A DNA stretch of 41,707 nt from Pseudomonadota bacterium (GCA_025356815.1 JANXQL010000009.1:1-41707), one strand, 5' to 3'; counted from the stretch's first letter, positions 1 to 8,776 are shown. Notes: generated by a model not told the origin, from the letters alone. Program-made: numbers and translations.

Positions 1-3000
1 GGCCTGACGGCGACCGCGACCGGCCAGACGGCCGATATCGCGACCTCGGCCGGCGATATCGCGGTGACCTCGGTCAACGCCGGTGCCGCTGGCACCGCCT
101 TGCTGAACGCCGCTGGCAACCTGACCGACGCGGCCGGCTCGGCGGCCTCGGTGACGGCCGGCACGATGAACCTGACGGCCGGCAGTGCGATCGGCGCGAG
201 CGGCAATCGCTTCGGTACCTCGGGTGGCGCGCTGACGACGCACTCGACCACCGATACCTACCTGACGGCCAACGGCACGCTCGCCAGCCTGAACGCGATG
301 ACGGCAGGCGCATCCATCCTCGACGTCACAAGCACCGGCAACATCCAGTCCGGCACGATCGACAGCCTGAACGTCGCGTTGAGCGCGGACTCGTCGATTG
401 GCACGGCCGGAACGCTGGGCCTCGCAGCGGGCGCCGGCGGCACGGCCGTCGCGCTCGTCAAGCAGCCGACGACGCTGACGGTCGCCGTCAACCACGCCAC
501 CGGGGGCGAGGTGAATCTCGATTTCCAGGGAGGCGCACCGGCCGCCCTGGCGGCAGGCACGGTCGTCTTCACCAGCGGCCAGGGCACCGCGGTGCTGCAG
601 AACAGCACCGGCGCGCTCGATGTCACCGGCTGGAGTCCCGGTGCCGTCACCGGCGTCAAGCAGGTCGACCTGCGCGCCGCTACGACGCTCACCGTCGCGG
701 CCACCGATCCGAACGCGGTCTTCACCGGTGATTCCGGCGCGGGTTCGGCGCTCTATCTGTACGGCAGCACATCGGTTGCTTCGGCCGGCGGGACGATCGC
801 ACTGAACACGCCGGTCCAATCGCTGACGGTGAACTCCGGGTCGGCGATCAACGTCACCTCGAACAACGGCGCGGGCGTCCAGGGTCTGGCCTCGTTCACG
901 GCGCACAACACCGGTGCCGGCGGCGTGAATTTGAACAACAGCGACGGCAACGGCGGGACCCTCGCGGTCAATGCGACGGCCGACCACGGCAATGTCTACG
1001 TCCTGACGAACACCTCGGTCACGGGCAGCGCCGGCGCCAACGCCGGCGCGGGCACGGTGACGTTGGACACATCGCTGTGTCCGTCCGGTTGTTCGATCGG
1101 CAGCCCCGGCACGCCGTTCGCGACGACCGCGGGCGCGGTGAACGCGTACGCCTACGGAACCGTCGACCTCGCCAACACCGGCTCGCTGGACCTCTCCACG
1201 TTCGGCAGTTCGGTCACGGCGAGCAGCAGCGGCGATCTGAGAGCGACCTACGTGCAATCGCTCGTCGGTGACATCACCCTGACGGCCGCTGGCGGGATTG
1301 CCTCACAGGGCATTTTCGGCATCGGCACCGCGAAGCTGACCGCGCAGGGTGGCAACATCACCAACGCCTCTGCCACCGCGCTGCTGACGGCGGCCAAGGC
1401 GGACCTGACCGCCCAGTCGACCGGCGCGTCGATCGGCACCGCCCTGAGCGCCTTCGCGACGGCCGCGCCCATCGTGAGCGCGACCGCCGACAGCACCGGT
1501 GCGGTGCACCTGACCAATGCCGGCTCCATGGCGCTGACCGCAAGCGGCTTCTCGATCAACGCCGCGACGACCGGGGCAGGTGCGAATCTCACCGGTAGCG
1601 CGGACGCGGGCGCTGGCCTTGTGAAGCTCAATGCCACCGGCGCGATTGGGGGCGGCACCGCCTTCGCGACGACCGCCGGTGTGGTGGACGCCACCGCAGG
1701 CTCCTTCGTGCTGCTGGCCAATACCGGCTCGATGAGCCTCACGGCAAACGGCTCGGCCGTCAGCGCAACCGCCACGGGCGGGCTGACGGCAACACAGGTC
1801 GGCTCGACCAACGGCGATATCTCGTTGACCGCGAACGGCGGCGACCTGGTCGCGTCGGACGTGAGCTCGGTCGGCGGCAATGTCGGCCTGACGGCGAGTG
1901 GCGCGATGAGCGTCCAGACCGTCTCGGCTGCCGCCGGTACCGGCATCGCGACCCTGACGGCCAACGGCGGGGCGCTCACCAACGCAGGCGCCGGCGCCTT
2001 CGTCGCGGCCGACACGGCCCACCTGACCGGCACGTCGATCGGCACCTCCGCCGATGCTTTGGCCACGCGGGCGTCGACCGTGACGGCCGACAGTGCCGGT
2101 GCGATCTACCTGACCAACGAGGGCAGCGAGGCGCTGACCGCCAACGGCGTCGGCACGGTGCAGGCCTCGACGACCGGCGTAGGCGCGAACCTGACCGGCA
2201 GCGCGAACGCCGGCACCGGCAACGTGAGGCTCGACGCGACCGGCTCCATCGGCGCGGGCGGCATTGCCTTCGCGACGACCGCCGGCAACGTCAATGCGAT
2301 GGCGGGTTCGTTCGTCTCGCTCGCCAATACCGGCGCGCTGGTCCTCAGCGCTGACGGTACGGCAGTCGCCGCGACGTCCACCGGCGCGCTGACCGCGACG
2401 TCGGTCTCGTCCAACAACGGCGACGTTTCCCTGACCACGGCGGGCGGCGACCTGATTGCCGGCAACGTCAGTTCCACTGGCGGTGACATCGCCCTGACGG
2501 CCAGCGGTGCGATCCAGTCGGATGTCGTGACCGCGAACGGCACCGGGATCGCGACGCTGACGGCGAACGGCGGCAGCATCACCAACGTCAGTGGCACCTC
2601 GCTGCTGACGGCGGGCACTGCCCACCTGTCGGGCAGCTCGATCGGCACCTCCGCCAGCCCGTTCGCAACGGCGGCGGCGACGGTCAGCGCGAACAGCGCA
2701 GGCGCCGTGTACCTGACCAATGCCGGCAGCGAGGCCCTGACCGCGACCGGCAGCGCCATCCAGGCATTCACGATCGGTGCGGGCGCGAACCTGACCGGCA
2801 GTGCGAACGCGGGGACGGGCAGCGTGACGTTGAACGCGGCCGGATCGATCGGCGCGGGCGGCACGCCGTTCGCGACGACGGCCGGCACGGTCGACGCGAC
2901 CGCAGGCTCCTTCATCACGCTCGCCAACACCGGTTCGCTGGACCTGACGGCGCATGGCACCGCGGTCGCCGCGACCTCGAGCGCCAATCTGACGGCGACC

Positions 3001-3666
3001 CAGGTGGCTTCGTCGAACGGCGACGTGGACCTGACGGCCACCGGCAACCTGACCGCGACGCAGGTGATCGCCACCGGCGGCAACGCGATGCTGACGGCGG
3101 GCGGTACGCTTGCGACCAACGACATCGAGGCGCGCACCGGTACCGCGACACTGCGGGCGGGAACTGCGATTCTCGGCAGGGGCACCGGCATCGGCGCGGG
3201 CCATGCGACGCTGTCGGTCATCGCCCACGACGTGGTCCTCGACGCGCCGCTGATCGGTACCAGCGGGGGCGCCTATCTGGGCGTCGCCACCCGGTCGCTG
3301 ACGGTGAACGGCAACAGTGGGCCGAACACGTTCCTGGCGGTCGGCAATCTCGACGGGACTTCGGCGCCGCTGGGCGTGTCGCTGCCGATCGGCGTGACGG
3401 CAGACCAGGTCGTGTGGGGCACAGGCGTCGCCGATCCCACGCTGCCGGCGGGCTCGGAGGTCTTCGGCAATACATCGATCGGCACCGTCGGCGACAACCA
3501 CAGCCTGGTGTCGGGCGACGGCTCGCGCCTGGCGGAACTGCCGAATGCCTCGATCACGGACTCGTCGATCAGCCTGTTCGAACTGGTCGACCCGCGCGTC
3601 TGCCTGCCGGCGGACCAGCGCGAGGACGAGGACAAGGGCTGCGCGAAGTCGTCGGGCGGCAACTGA
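1..3666 (+). CDS. Large repetitive adhesin, filamentous-haemagglutinin-like (5' end outside window)
   Basis: The reading frame is open from the first base, so this is the C-terminal 1221 residues of a longer protein. It is almost entirely Gly, Ala, Ser, Thr, Asn and Val in short alternating strands (recurring words such as SLTANG, NLTGSA, GDISLTA), the pattern of a right-handed beta-helix as in FhaB-like or TpsA exoproteins. At least four units of about 182-202 residues recur (see the repeat entry). The last 60 residues break the pattern, are acidic and end with two cysteines. A signal peptide and TPS domain would lie upstream, unseen. I infer a surface or secreted adhesin; the exact export route is unknown. 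It ends 29 nt before tssA on the same strand, leaving no room for an ordinary promoter between them. Confidence 0.8.
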   Translation, partial: GLTATATGQTADIATSAGDIAVTSVNAGAAGTALLNAAGNLTDAAGSAASVTAGTMNLTAGSAIGASGNRFGTSGGALTTHSTTDTYLTANGTLASLNAMTAGASILDVTSTGNIQSGTIDSLNVALSADSSIGTAGTLGLAAGAGGTAVALVKQPTTLTVAVNHATGGEVNLDFQGGAPAALAAGTVVFTSGQGTAVLQNSTGALDVTGWSPGAVTGVKQVDLRAATTLTVAATDPNAVFTGDSGAGSALYLYGSTSVASAGGTIALNTPVQSLTVNSGSAINVTSNNGAGVQGLASFTAHNTGAGGVNLNNSDGNGGTLAVNATADHGNVYVLTNTSVTGSAGANAGAGTVTLDTSLCPSGCSIGSPGTPFATTAGAVNAYAYGTVDLANTGSLDLSTFGSSVTASSSGDLRATYVQSLVGDITLTAAGGIASQGIFGIGTAKLTAQGGNITNASATALLTAAKADLTAQSTGASIGTALSAFATAAPIVSATADSTGAVHLTNAGSMALTASGFSINAATTGAGANLTGSADAGAGLVKLNATGAIGGGTAFATTAGVVDATAGSFVLLANTGSMSLTANGSAVSATATGGLTATQVGSTNGDISLTANGGDLVASDVSSVGGNVGLTASGAMSVQTVSAAAGTGIATLTANGGALTNAGAGAFVAADTAHLTGTSIGTSADALATRASTVTADSAGAIYLTNEGSEALTANGVGTVQASTTGVGANLTGSANAGTGNVRLDATGSIGAGGIAFATTAGNVNAMAGSFVSLANTGALVLSADGTAVAATSTGALTATSVSSNNGDVSLTTAGGDLIAGNVSSTGGDIALTASGAIQSDVVTANGTGIATLTANGGSITNVSGTSLLTAGTAHLSGSSIGTSASPFATAAATVSANSAGAVYLTNAGSEALTATGSAIQAFTIGAGANLTGSANAGTGSVTLNAAGSIGAGGTPFATTAGTVDATAGSFITLANTGSLDLTAHGTAVAATSSANLTATQVASSNGDVDLTATGNLTATQVIATGGNAMLTAGGTLATNDIEARTGTATLRAGTAILGRGTGIGAGHATLSVIAHDVVLDAPLIGTSGGAYLGVATRSLTVNGNSGPNTFLAVGNLDGTSAPLGVSLPIGVTADQVVWGTGVADPTLPAGSEVFGNTSIGTVGDNHSLVSGDGSRLAELPNASITDSSISLFELVDPRVCLPADQREDEDKGCAKSSGGN
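1117..3070 (+). repeat. Four long tandem repeats inside the adhesin gene
   Basis: The block beginning TTCGCGACGACCGC (protein FATTAG) starts at 1117, 1663, 2269 and 2869, giving periods of 546, 606 and 600 bp (182, 202 and 200 codons). Each unit reads roughly: a GSIGAGG-FATTAG start, a SLANTGSL strand, a TAVAATS/LTATQV strand, a GDVSLT strand, then GTGIATLTANGG and IGTSA. The last copy is incomplete. Units have diverged at third positions, so they are old duplications or under purifying selection rather than a fresh expansion. Confidence 0.8.
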
Positions 3667-3695
3667 ACACACCGCACGGCCATGAGGGATAGCAG

Positions 3696-4769
3696 ATGAG
3701 CGATGCCGGTTCCCAGATCGAGGCGCTGATCCAGCCGCTGGAGGAAGAGGGGCCGTGCGGCCCGGACCTGACCTACGACCGGGACTTCATCGAGCTGCAG
3801 CGCGCAACCGAGGGAGTCCCGGAGCAGATCAGCGGCGACGAGGTGAAGCCCGGCGAGCCGCCCGACTGGCAGGACGTCGAGAGCCGCGCGATCGGCGTGC
3901 TCAACCGTGCGCGCGACCTGCGCGCGGCGATCGCGCTGGCGCGGGCGTGGCTTGCGAACGAAGGCATCACCGGCATCGCCGCTGGCCTCGAGCTGATCCA
4001 GCGCCTCACCGAGACGTACTGGGACGCGGTGCACCCGCGCGCCGACGAAGACGGCGACCTGATGCTGCGCTTCAACTCGCTGGGCTCGCTGGTCGACGAA
4101 GCCTACCTGTTGGCGCCGCTGCGCCAGCAGCCGCTGGTCTACTCCCGCCAGTTCGGACGCTTCTCGCTGCGCGACTGGCGAATCGCGACAGGCAAGCTGA
4201 AGCTGGCCGAAGGCAGCGAGGAGACTCCGCCCGAGCGGTCACTGATCGAGAGCGCCTTTGAGGGCGCGGACCTCGAAGAACTGCAGACGAGCCAAGGCGC
4301 TTCGCGCCGTGCCCTCGAGGCGGTCGGCGCGCTGCAGAAGGCGATTGACGCCAACGCCCCGTCACAGGGCACCAGCCTGCAGTTGCTGCAGGCGGAACTC
4401 AAAGAGATTGTACGGCTGTACGATGACATGGTCGGCAGGCGCACCGGTGCCGAACCCTCGGCGGACGGTGACGCTGCCGGCGACGACGGTGGCGGCGCGG
4501 CCGCTGGCGGTCGTGGCGGCGGCGCTCCGGGGCAGGTTCGCTCACGGGCCGACGTGGTGCGCGCGCTTGACGCTGTCTGCGCCTACTACCGCGACAGCGA
4601 GCCATCGAGCCCGGTGCCCATGCTGCTCACCCGCGCCAAGCGCCTGGTGAACATGAGTTTCATGGACATTGTCCGCGACCTGACCCCATCGGCGGTCGGC
4701 GAGGCAACCATCTTCTCCGGTAACCCCGATGGTGACGGAGGCGGCAGTGGCGGCAGCGACTGGGGCTGA
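3696..4769 (+). CDS. tssA: T6SS protein TssA (ImpA N-terminal family)
   Basis: 357 residues. TssA binds the baseplate and the growing tube and primes or caps sheath assembly in the cytoplasm. The N-terminal ImpA domain (about residues 8-150) is recognisable from IEALIQPLEEEGPCGPDL and from the LTETYWDAVHPRADEDGD stretch. A Gly/Ala/Asp-rich linker (about 250-280) leads to a C-terminal helical domain with EPSSPVPMLLTRAKRLVNM, typical of the short TssA class. The tail is Gly-rich. The start is the ATG after GAGGGATAGCAG. It is the first gene of the tss run, and nothing in the 29 nt upstream looks like a promoter, so it may be co-transcribed with the adhesin or use a promoter inside it. Confidence 0.93.
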   Translation: MSDAGSQIEALIQPLEEEGPCGPDLTYDRDFIELQRATEGVPEQISGDEVKPGEPPDWQDVESRAIGVLNRARDLRAAIALARAWLANEGITGIAAGLELIQRLTETYWDAVHPRADEDGDLMLRFNSLGSLVDEAYLLAPLRQQPLVYSRQFGRFSLRDWRIATGKLKLAEGSEETPPERSLIESAFEGADLEELQTSQGASRRALEAVGALQKAIDANAPSQGTSLQLLQAELKEIVRLYDDMVGRRTGAEPSADGDAAGDDGGGAAAGGRGGGAPGQVRSRADVVRALDAVCAYYRDSEPSSPVPMLLTRAKRLVNMSFMDIVRDLTPSAVGEATIFSGNPDGDGGGSGGSDWG

Positions 4770-4843
4770 ACGAAATCGAAAATTGAGAGTCAGAGATATT
4801 TCCGCACCTGCCCAGCAGGTCTAGCGTTTTTACGGAGGAAGGT
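4770..4843 (+). promoter_or_regulatory. tssA-tssB junction: hairpin followed by a T-run
   Basis: A perfect six-base stem with a three-base loop (ACCTGC-CCA-GCAGGT, 4806-4820) is followed six bases later by TTTTT (4827-4831) and then the tssB ribosome site GGAGGAAGG. The upstream half (4771-4803) is AT-rich for this genome and could hold a promoter, but I see no convincing -35/-10 pair. The stem and T-run resemble a weak intrinsic terminator or attenuator; the six-base gap makes strong termination unlikely. Confidence 0.4.
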
Positions 4844-5353
4844 ATGGCGACCAAGAGCAGCCAGAAGTTCATTGCGCGCAATCGTGCGCCGCGCGTCCAG
4901 ATCGAGTACGACGTCGAGACCAAGGGCGGGCAACAGAAGGTCGAGATTCCGTTCATCATGGGCGTGATGTCGGACCTGTCGGGCCGTTCGGCGGCCGAAC
5001 TGCCGCCGGTCAACGACCGCAAGGCGCTCGAGTTCGACGGCGACAACTTCGACAAGCGGCTCGCCGCAATGAAGCCCCGCGTCACGTTCACCGTTCCGAA
5101 CAAGCTCACCGGCGAAGGTTCGCTGCCGGTCGACATCACCTTCGAGAGCATGGACGACTTCTCGCCGGCGGCCATCGCGAAGAAGGTGGAGCCCCTGCGT
5201 CAGCTGCTCGAGGCACGCACGCAGCTGGCCTCGCTGGTGGCCCGCATGGACGGCAAGGCGGACGCCGAGCAGCTCGTGTCGGATGCAATCAAGGATCCCG
5301 CACTGCTCGCGAAGTTGGTCGCGGCCGGCAAGCCCGACAGCTCGGGCGGTTGA
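4844..5353 (+). CDS. tssB: T6SS contractile sheath small subunit TssB (VipA/ImpB)
   Basis: 169 residues, the usual size. TssB pairs with TssC to build the cytoplasmic contractile sheath around the Hcp tube. Family signatures are visible: RAPRVQIEYDVE near the N-terminus, PFIMGVMSDLSG (about 43-54), PPVNDRKALEFDGDNFDKRL and the FESMDDFSP block. The helical C-terminus (about 120-169), the part that ClpV or TagJ engages in some systems, is present. A strong ribosome site (GGAGGAAGG, 4835-4843) precedes the ATG. The gene is followed 10 nt later by tssC, as in almost all T6SS clusters. Confidence 0.97.
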   Translation: MATKSSQKFIARNRAPRVQIEYDVETKGGQQKVEIPFIMGVMSDLSGRSAAELPPVNDRKALEFDGDNFDKRLAAMKPRVTFTVPNKLTGEGSLPVDITFESMDDFSPAAIAKKVEPLRQLLEARTQLASLVARMDGKADAEQLVSDAIKDPALLAKLVAAGKPDSSGG

Positions 5354-5363
5354 GGAGTAACGT

Positions 5364-6854
5364 ATGGCCGAATCTAAAGTTTCCAAAGAGAGCCTCGTCC
5401 AGACTGCGGAGTCGGGCGGGTTTAGCGACCTGTTGCGCGAGAAGTTCACGCCGCCGACTGAGCGGGCCCAGAAGGAAGTCGAGGAGGGCGTACGGACGCT
5501 CGCCCAGTACGTCCTGAAGGACACGACGCTGATCGCGGACGATGCCGTCAACACGGTCAATGCGATCATTGCCGAGATCGACCGCAAGCTGACGCAGCAG
5601 ATCAACGAGGTGCTGCACCACGCCGAGTTCCAGCAGCTGGAAGGCTCCTGGCGCGGCCTGAAGTACCTGGTCGACAGCACCGAGACGGGCACCAAGCTCA
5701 AGATCAAGGTGCTCAACATCTCGAAGAACGAGCTGGCGAAGACGCTGCGCAAGTTCCCGGGCACCGCCTGGGACCAGAGCCCGATCTTCAAGAAGATCTA
5801 CGAGGAAGGCTACGGCATCCTCGGTGGTGAGCCGTTCGGCAGCCTGGTCGGCGACTACTACTTCGACCATGGCCCGCAGGACGTCGAACTGCTGACCAAC
5901 ATCGCGAAGGTGGCCTCGGCCGCGCACGCGCCGTTCCTGACCGCCGCGGCCCCGACCCTGTTCGGCTTCCGCTCGTGGGGCGAGCTGTCCAATCCGAAGG
6001 ACCTGGCGAAGATCTTCACGACCCCGGACTACGCCAGCTGGCGTTCGTTGCGGGAGTCGGACGATTCGCGCTACGTCGGCATGTGCATGCCGCGGGTGCT
6101 TGCGCGCCTGCCGTACGGCTCGCGCAGCGTGCCGGTCGAGGAGTTCGACTTCGAGGAGGACACCGCCGGTGCCGACTCGAGCCGCTTCAGCTGGACCAAC
6201 GCGGCCTACTCCATGGCGGCGAACATCAACCGCGCGTTCGCCAACTACGGCTGGTGCACGACGATCCGCGGCGTCGAAAGCGGCGGTGCGGTCGACGGTC
6301 TGCCGGTCCACACGTTCCCGACCGACGACGGCGGCGTGGACATGAAGTGCCCCACCGAGATCGCGATCACCGATCGGCGTTCGGCGGAACTCGACGGGCT
6401 CGGCTTCCTGCCGCTGTCGCATCGCAAGAACAGCGACCAGGCCGTGTTCATCGGTGGCCAGTCGCTGCACAAGCCGGCGGAGTTCATGGATGCCGAGGCG
6501 ACCGCGAACGCGGCGCTCGCGGCACGCCTGCCGTACATGTTCGCCTGCGCACGCTTCGCGCACTACTTGAAGTGCATCGTCCGCGACAAGATCGGCTCGT
6601 TCAAGGAGCGCGCGTCGCTGGAGCGCTGGCTGTCCGATTGGATCCTCAACTACGTCGATGGTGACCCGGAGAATTCAAGCGACGAGGTCAAGGCGAAGAA
6701 GCCGCTCGCGGACGCCTCGGTGGAGGTCAAGGAGATCGAGGGCAAGCCGGGCTACTTCAGCTCCGTGTTCCGCCTGCGGCCTCACTACCAGCTCGAAGGC
6801 CTGACCGTTTCGCTGCGGCTCGTCTCCAAGCTCGGTCCTCCGGGCGGCGGCTGA
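5364..6854 (+). CDS. tssC: T6SS contractile sheath large subunit TssC (VipB/ImpC)
   Basis: 496 residues, full family length. It is the large partner of TssB in the sheath. Diagnostic stretches are EVLHHAEFQQLEGSWRGLKY (about 75-94), FGSLVGDYYFDH (about 157-168), PRVLARLPYG (about 245-254) and a C-terminal domain with PGYFSSVFRLRPHYQLEGL. The ribosome site GAGGAG overlaps the tssB stop region, so the pair is translated together. No truncation or frameshift is visible. Confidence 0.97.
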   Translation: MAESKVSKESLVQTAESGGFSDLLREKFTPPTERAQKEVEEGVRTLAQYVLKDTTLIADDAVNTVNAIIAEIDRKLTQQINEVLHHAEFQQLEGSWRGLKYLVDSTETGTKLKIKVLNISKNELAKTLRKFPGTAWDQSPIFKKIYEEGYGILGGEPFGSLVGDYYFDHGPQDVELLTNIAKVASAAHAPFLTAAAPTLFGFRSWGELSNPKDLAKIFTTPDYASWRSLRESDDSRYVGMCMPRVLARLPYGSRSVPVEEFDFEEDTAGADSSRFSWTNAAYSMAANINRAFANYGWCTTIRGVESGGAVDGLPVHTFPTDDGGVDMKCPTEIAITDRRSAELDGLGFLPLSHRKNSDQAVFIGGQSLHKPAEFMDAEATANAALAARLPYMFACARFAHYLKCIVRDKIGSFKERASLERWLSDWILNYVDGDPENSSDEVKAKKPLADASVEVKEIEGKPGYFSSVFRLRPHYQLEGLTVSLRLVSKLGPPGGG

Positions 6855-6874
6855 TCGGCTCACGAAGACCTCTA

Positions 6875-6901
6875 GGCCCACTGCGGTCGGCGCGGCGGGC
6901 C
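6875..6901 (+). promoter_or_regulatory. Hairpin between tssC and hcp
   Basis: A stem GGCCC/GGGCC (6875-6879 with 6897-6901), an A-C mismatch, then CTGC/GCGG (6881-6884 with 6892-6895, one G-U), closed by a seven-base loop. No T-run follows; the sequence continues into AAACAAAGGAA, the hcp ribosome site. It could be an RNA processing or stabilising element that sets hcp expression apart from tssB and tssC. The role is inferred. Confidence 0.4.
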
Positions 6902-6929
6902 AAACTTCTAGAAACAAAGGAATACGCAG

Positions 6930-7400
6930 ATGGCTAGTGACATTTTTCTGAAGCTGGATGGGATCAAGGGCGAGGCCACGGCCGATGGTCACAAGGAGGA
7001 GATCGAGCTCCTTGCCTGGTCGTTCGGCGTGAGCAACTCAGGCAGCGGCACCGGTGCGGGCGCAGGCGCGGGCAAGGCAAGCTTCCAGGACCTGTCGTTC
7101 ACCACGTACCTGGATGCGTCCGCGCCGCCGCTGATGCAGTCCTGCGCGACCGGCAAGCACTTTCCGAAGGCGTTCCTGGTCCAGCGCAAGGCCGGGGGAT
7201 CCCAGCTCGAGTACATCAAGATCGAGTTCGATGAAGTGTTCATCACGAGCGTCGGCGGCAGCGGCGGGGAGATGCCGACGGTCAGCTACACCATCAGCTT
7301 CTCGAAGATCAAGTTCGAGTACCAGCCGCAGGATGAGAAGGGCGCCAAGAAGGGCGGCGCGATCCCCGGCACGTTCGATCTCAAGGCGGTCAAGAAGTAA
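6930..7400 (+). CDS. hcp: T6SS tube protein Hcp (TssD)
   Basis: 156 residues, of the Hcp1 family. Hcp hexamers stack into the inner tube that the sheath fires out of the cell, and can carry small effectors in the lumen. Signatures include MASDIFLKLDGIKGE at the N-terminus, IELLAWSFGVSN (about 25-36), the extended loop rich in Gly/Ala (about 38-52), LSFTTYLDASAPPLM (about 57-71) and VSYTISFSKIKFEY near the C-terminus. There is no signal peptide, as expected. The ribosome site AAAGGAA lies at 6916-6922. Its flanking junctions both carry strong hairpins, consistent with hcp needing much higher product levels than its neighbours. Confidence 0.96.
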   Translation: MASDIFLKLDGIKGEATADGHKEEIELLAWSFGVSNSGSGTGAGAGAGKASFQDLSFTTYLDASAPPLMQSCATGKHFPKAFLVQRKAGGSQLEYIKIEFDEVFITSVGGSGGEMPTVSYTISFSKIKFEYQPQDEKGAKKGGAIPGTFDLKAVKK

Positions 7401-7405
7401 GCCAC

Positions 7406-7451
7406 AGGAGTCGCCGCGGGCCCGGCAACGGACCCGCGGCGGCAGCACGCC
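7406..7451 (+). promoter_or_regulatory. GCAA-tetraloop hairpin between the Shine-Dalgarno sequence and the tagJ start
   Basis: Arms 7412-7420 (CGCCGCGGG) and 7433-7441 (CCCGCGGCG) pair perfectly over nine bases. Inside are a C-A mismatch and a second stem CCG/CGG (7422-7424 with 7429-7431) closed by a GCAA loop of the stable GNRA class. The only purine-rich ribosome site for tagJ, AGGAG (7406-7410), sits just 5' of this stem, 41 nt from the GTG start. If the hairpin folds, the effective spacing drops to about 11 nt. It may also protect the 3' end of hcp mRNA. Confidence 0.55.
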
Positions 7452-8279
7452 GTGTCACCAGAAGAAAGCGTCAAGCAGGGTCACCTGCAGGAAGGCCTCG
7501 CCCAGCTGCAAGCGCGGGTGAGATCGGCGCCGCAGAGCGCGCCTGATCGAATCTTCCTGTTCCAGCTGCTGGCGCTGCTTGGCCAGTGGGAGCGGGCGAA
7601 GAACCAGCTGCTGATCGCCGGCGAGCTCGACGCGAGCCTGCTGCTGACCGTCAACGGCTATACCGCGGCGCTCGATTCGGAACCGGTCAGAGCGGCCGTG
7701 TTTCGCGGCGAGCAGCCGCCGGTCATGATCGGCGAGCCGCCCGAATGGATCGGTTCGCTTTTGGAGGCGCTGCGCCTGACGGCACTGGGTCATCATGCGC
7801 AGGCCGAGGAGCTGCGCGCGGCGGCCTTCGAGGCGGCGCCGGCAGTGGCCGGTGCTGCCAATGGCGAGCCGTTCGAATGGATCGCCGATGCGGATCCGCG
7901 CCTGGGTCCGTGCCTTGAGATCATCCTCGAGGGGCGCTACTGCTGGGTGCCGCTGGCCAACGTCCGGCAGGTCAAGACCGAGCCGCCTGCGCACCTGCGC
8001 GACCTCGTCTGGACGCCCGCACAGATTCAGTTCACCAATGGCGGCGCGGCGCCGGTGTTCATTCCTACTCGATACCCCGGCACTGAAAGCAGTGTCGATG
8101 ATCAATGCCGCTTGTCGCGCGCTACCGAGTGGCTCGCGCCGGCCGAAGGCGTCGCGCTCGGCATTGGCCAGCGGCTATTCGCCACGGACAATGCCGACAT
8201 CGGCCTGTGCGACCTGCGCACGCTCGTCCTCGGCGCGGCCGCGGCCGAGGGTCCCGCGGCGGGGGAGAGTGATGGCTGA
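7452..8279 (+). CDS. tagJ: T6SS accessory protein TagJ (ImpE/SciE family)
   Basis: 275 residues, GTG start. TagJ is a cytoplasmic accessory protein which, in the P. aeruginosa H1 system, binds TssB and the ClpV unfoldase. The N-terminal half is TPR-like (QGHLQEGLAQLQARVRSAPQ, then FLFQLLALLGQWERAKNQL), and the C-terminal half holds the ImpE signature FEWIADADPRLGPCLEIILE (about 138-157) and YCWVPLANV. No upstream start with a better ribosome site exists; initiation may depend on the hairpin described just upstream. The 3' end overlaps tssE by 8 bp (ATGGCTGA), so the two are translationally coupled. Confidence 0.9.
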   Translation: MSPEESVKQGHLQEGLAQLQARVRSAPQSAPDRIFLFQLLALLGQWERAKNQLLIAGELDASLLLTVNGYTAALDSEPVRAAVFRGEQPPVMIGEPPEWIGSLLEALRLTALGHHAQAEELRAAAFEAAPAVAGAANGEPFEWIADADPRLGPCLEIILEGRYCWVPLANVRQVKTEPPAHLRDLVWTPAQIQFTNGGAAPVFIPTRYPGTESSVDDQCRLSRATEWLAPAEGVALGIGQRLFATDNADIGLCDLRTLVLGAAAAEGPAAGESDG

Positions 8280-8775
8280 GCTGTTGCCCCAGGAACGGCT
8301 GCAGCCTTCGTTGCTCGACCGCCTCACTGATCACGAGCCCACCACCCAGGTCGAGAGCCGGGAGCGCCGGGTGCTGTCGACCCAGCGGCTGCGCGAGAGC
8401 GTGCTGCGCGACGTCGGCTGGCTGCTGAACACGGTTCAGTTCGCCGCCAGCACGCCGCTCGATGATTTTCCGCAGGTCGCCGCATCGGTCCTCAACTATG
8501 GAGTACCGGACCTCGCCGGTACGCACACGTCCGGACGCAACGTGCCTGAGCTCGAGCGGCAGATCACCGTAGCGCTCAACCAGTTCGAGCCACGGATCCT
8601 GCGCGAGTCGATGAAGGTCTCGATGGTATTGAAGTCGGGCGAGACCGATCGCCGCGCGCTGACCTTCACCGTGCAGGGCGACCTCTGGGCCCAGCCGGTG
8701 CCGCAGAGCATGTTCCTCAAGACGCAGCTCGACCTGGATACCGGCGCGGTGACGATCGCCGACACGGGTCGCTAG
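8272..8775 (+). CDS. tssE: T6SS baseplate protein TssE (gp25-like)
   Basis: 167 residues. TssE is the homologue of phage T4 gp25 and links the baseplate wedge to the first sheath ring. The gp25 fold is seen in RLRESVLRDVGWLLNTVQF (about 41-59), SVLNYGVPDL (about 74-83) and the C-terminal VSMVLKSGETDRRALTFTVQ. The start chosen is the ATG inside the tagJ stop region (GTGATGGCTGA); longer forms of the frame run through tagJ and are not credible. It ends one base before the tssF start. Confidence 0.92.
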   Translation: MAELLPQERLQPSLLDRLTDHEPTTQVESRERRVLSTQRLRESVLRDVGWLLNTVQFAASTPLDDFPQVAASVLNYGVPDLAGTHTSGRNVPELERQITVALNQFEPRILRESMKVSMVLKSGETDRRALTFTVQGDLWAQPVPQSMFLKTQLDLDTGAVTIADTGR

Positions 8776-8776
8776 C

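Noticed and set aside
1303-3672. A 789-codon antisense frame and several other long antisense frames across the adhesin gene
   Set aside because: They are by-products of the repetitive GC-rich sense frame: Arg-rich, without domains, and without ribosome sites.
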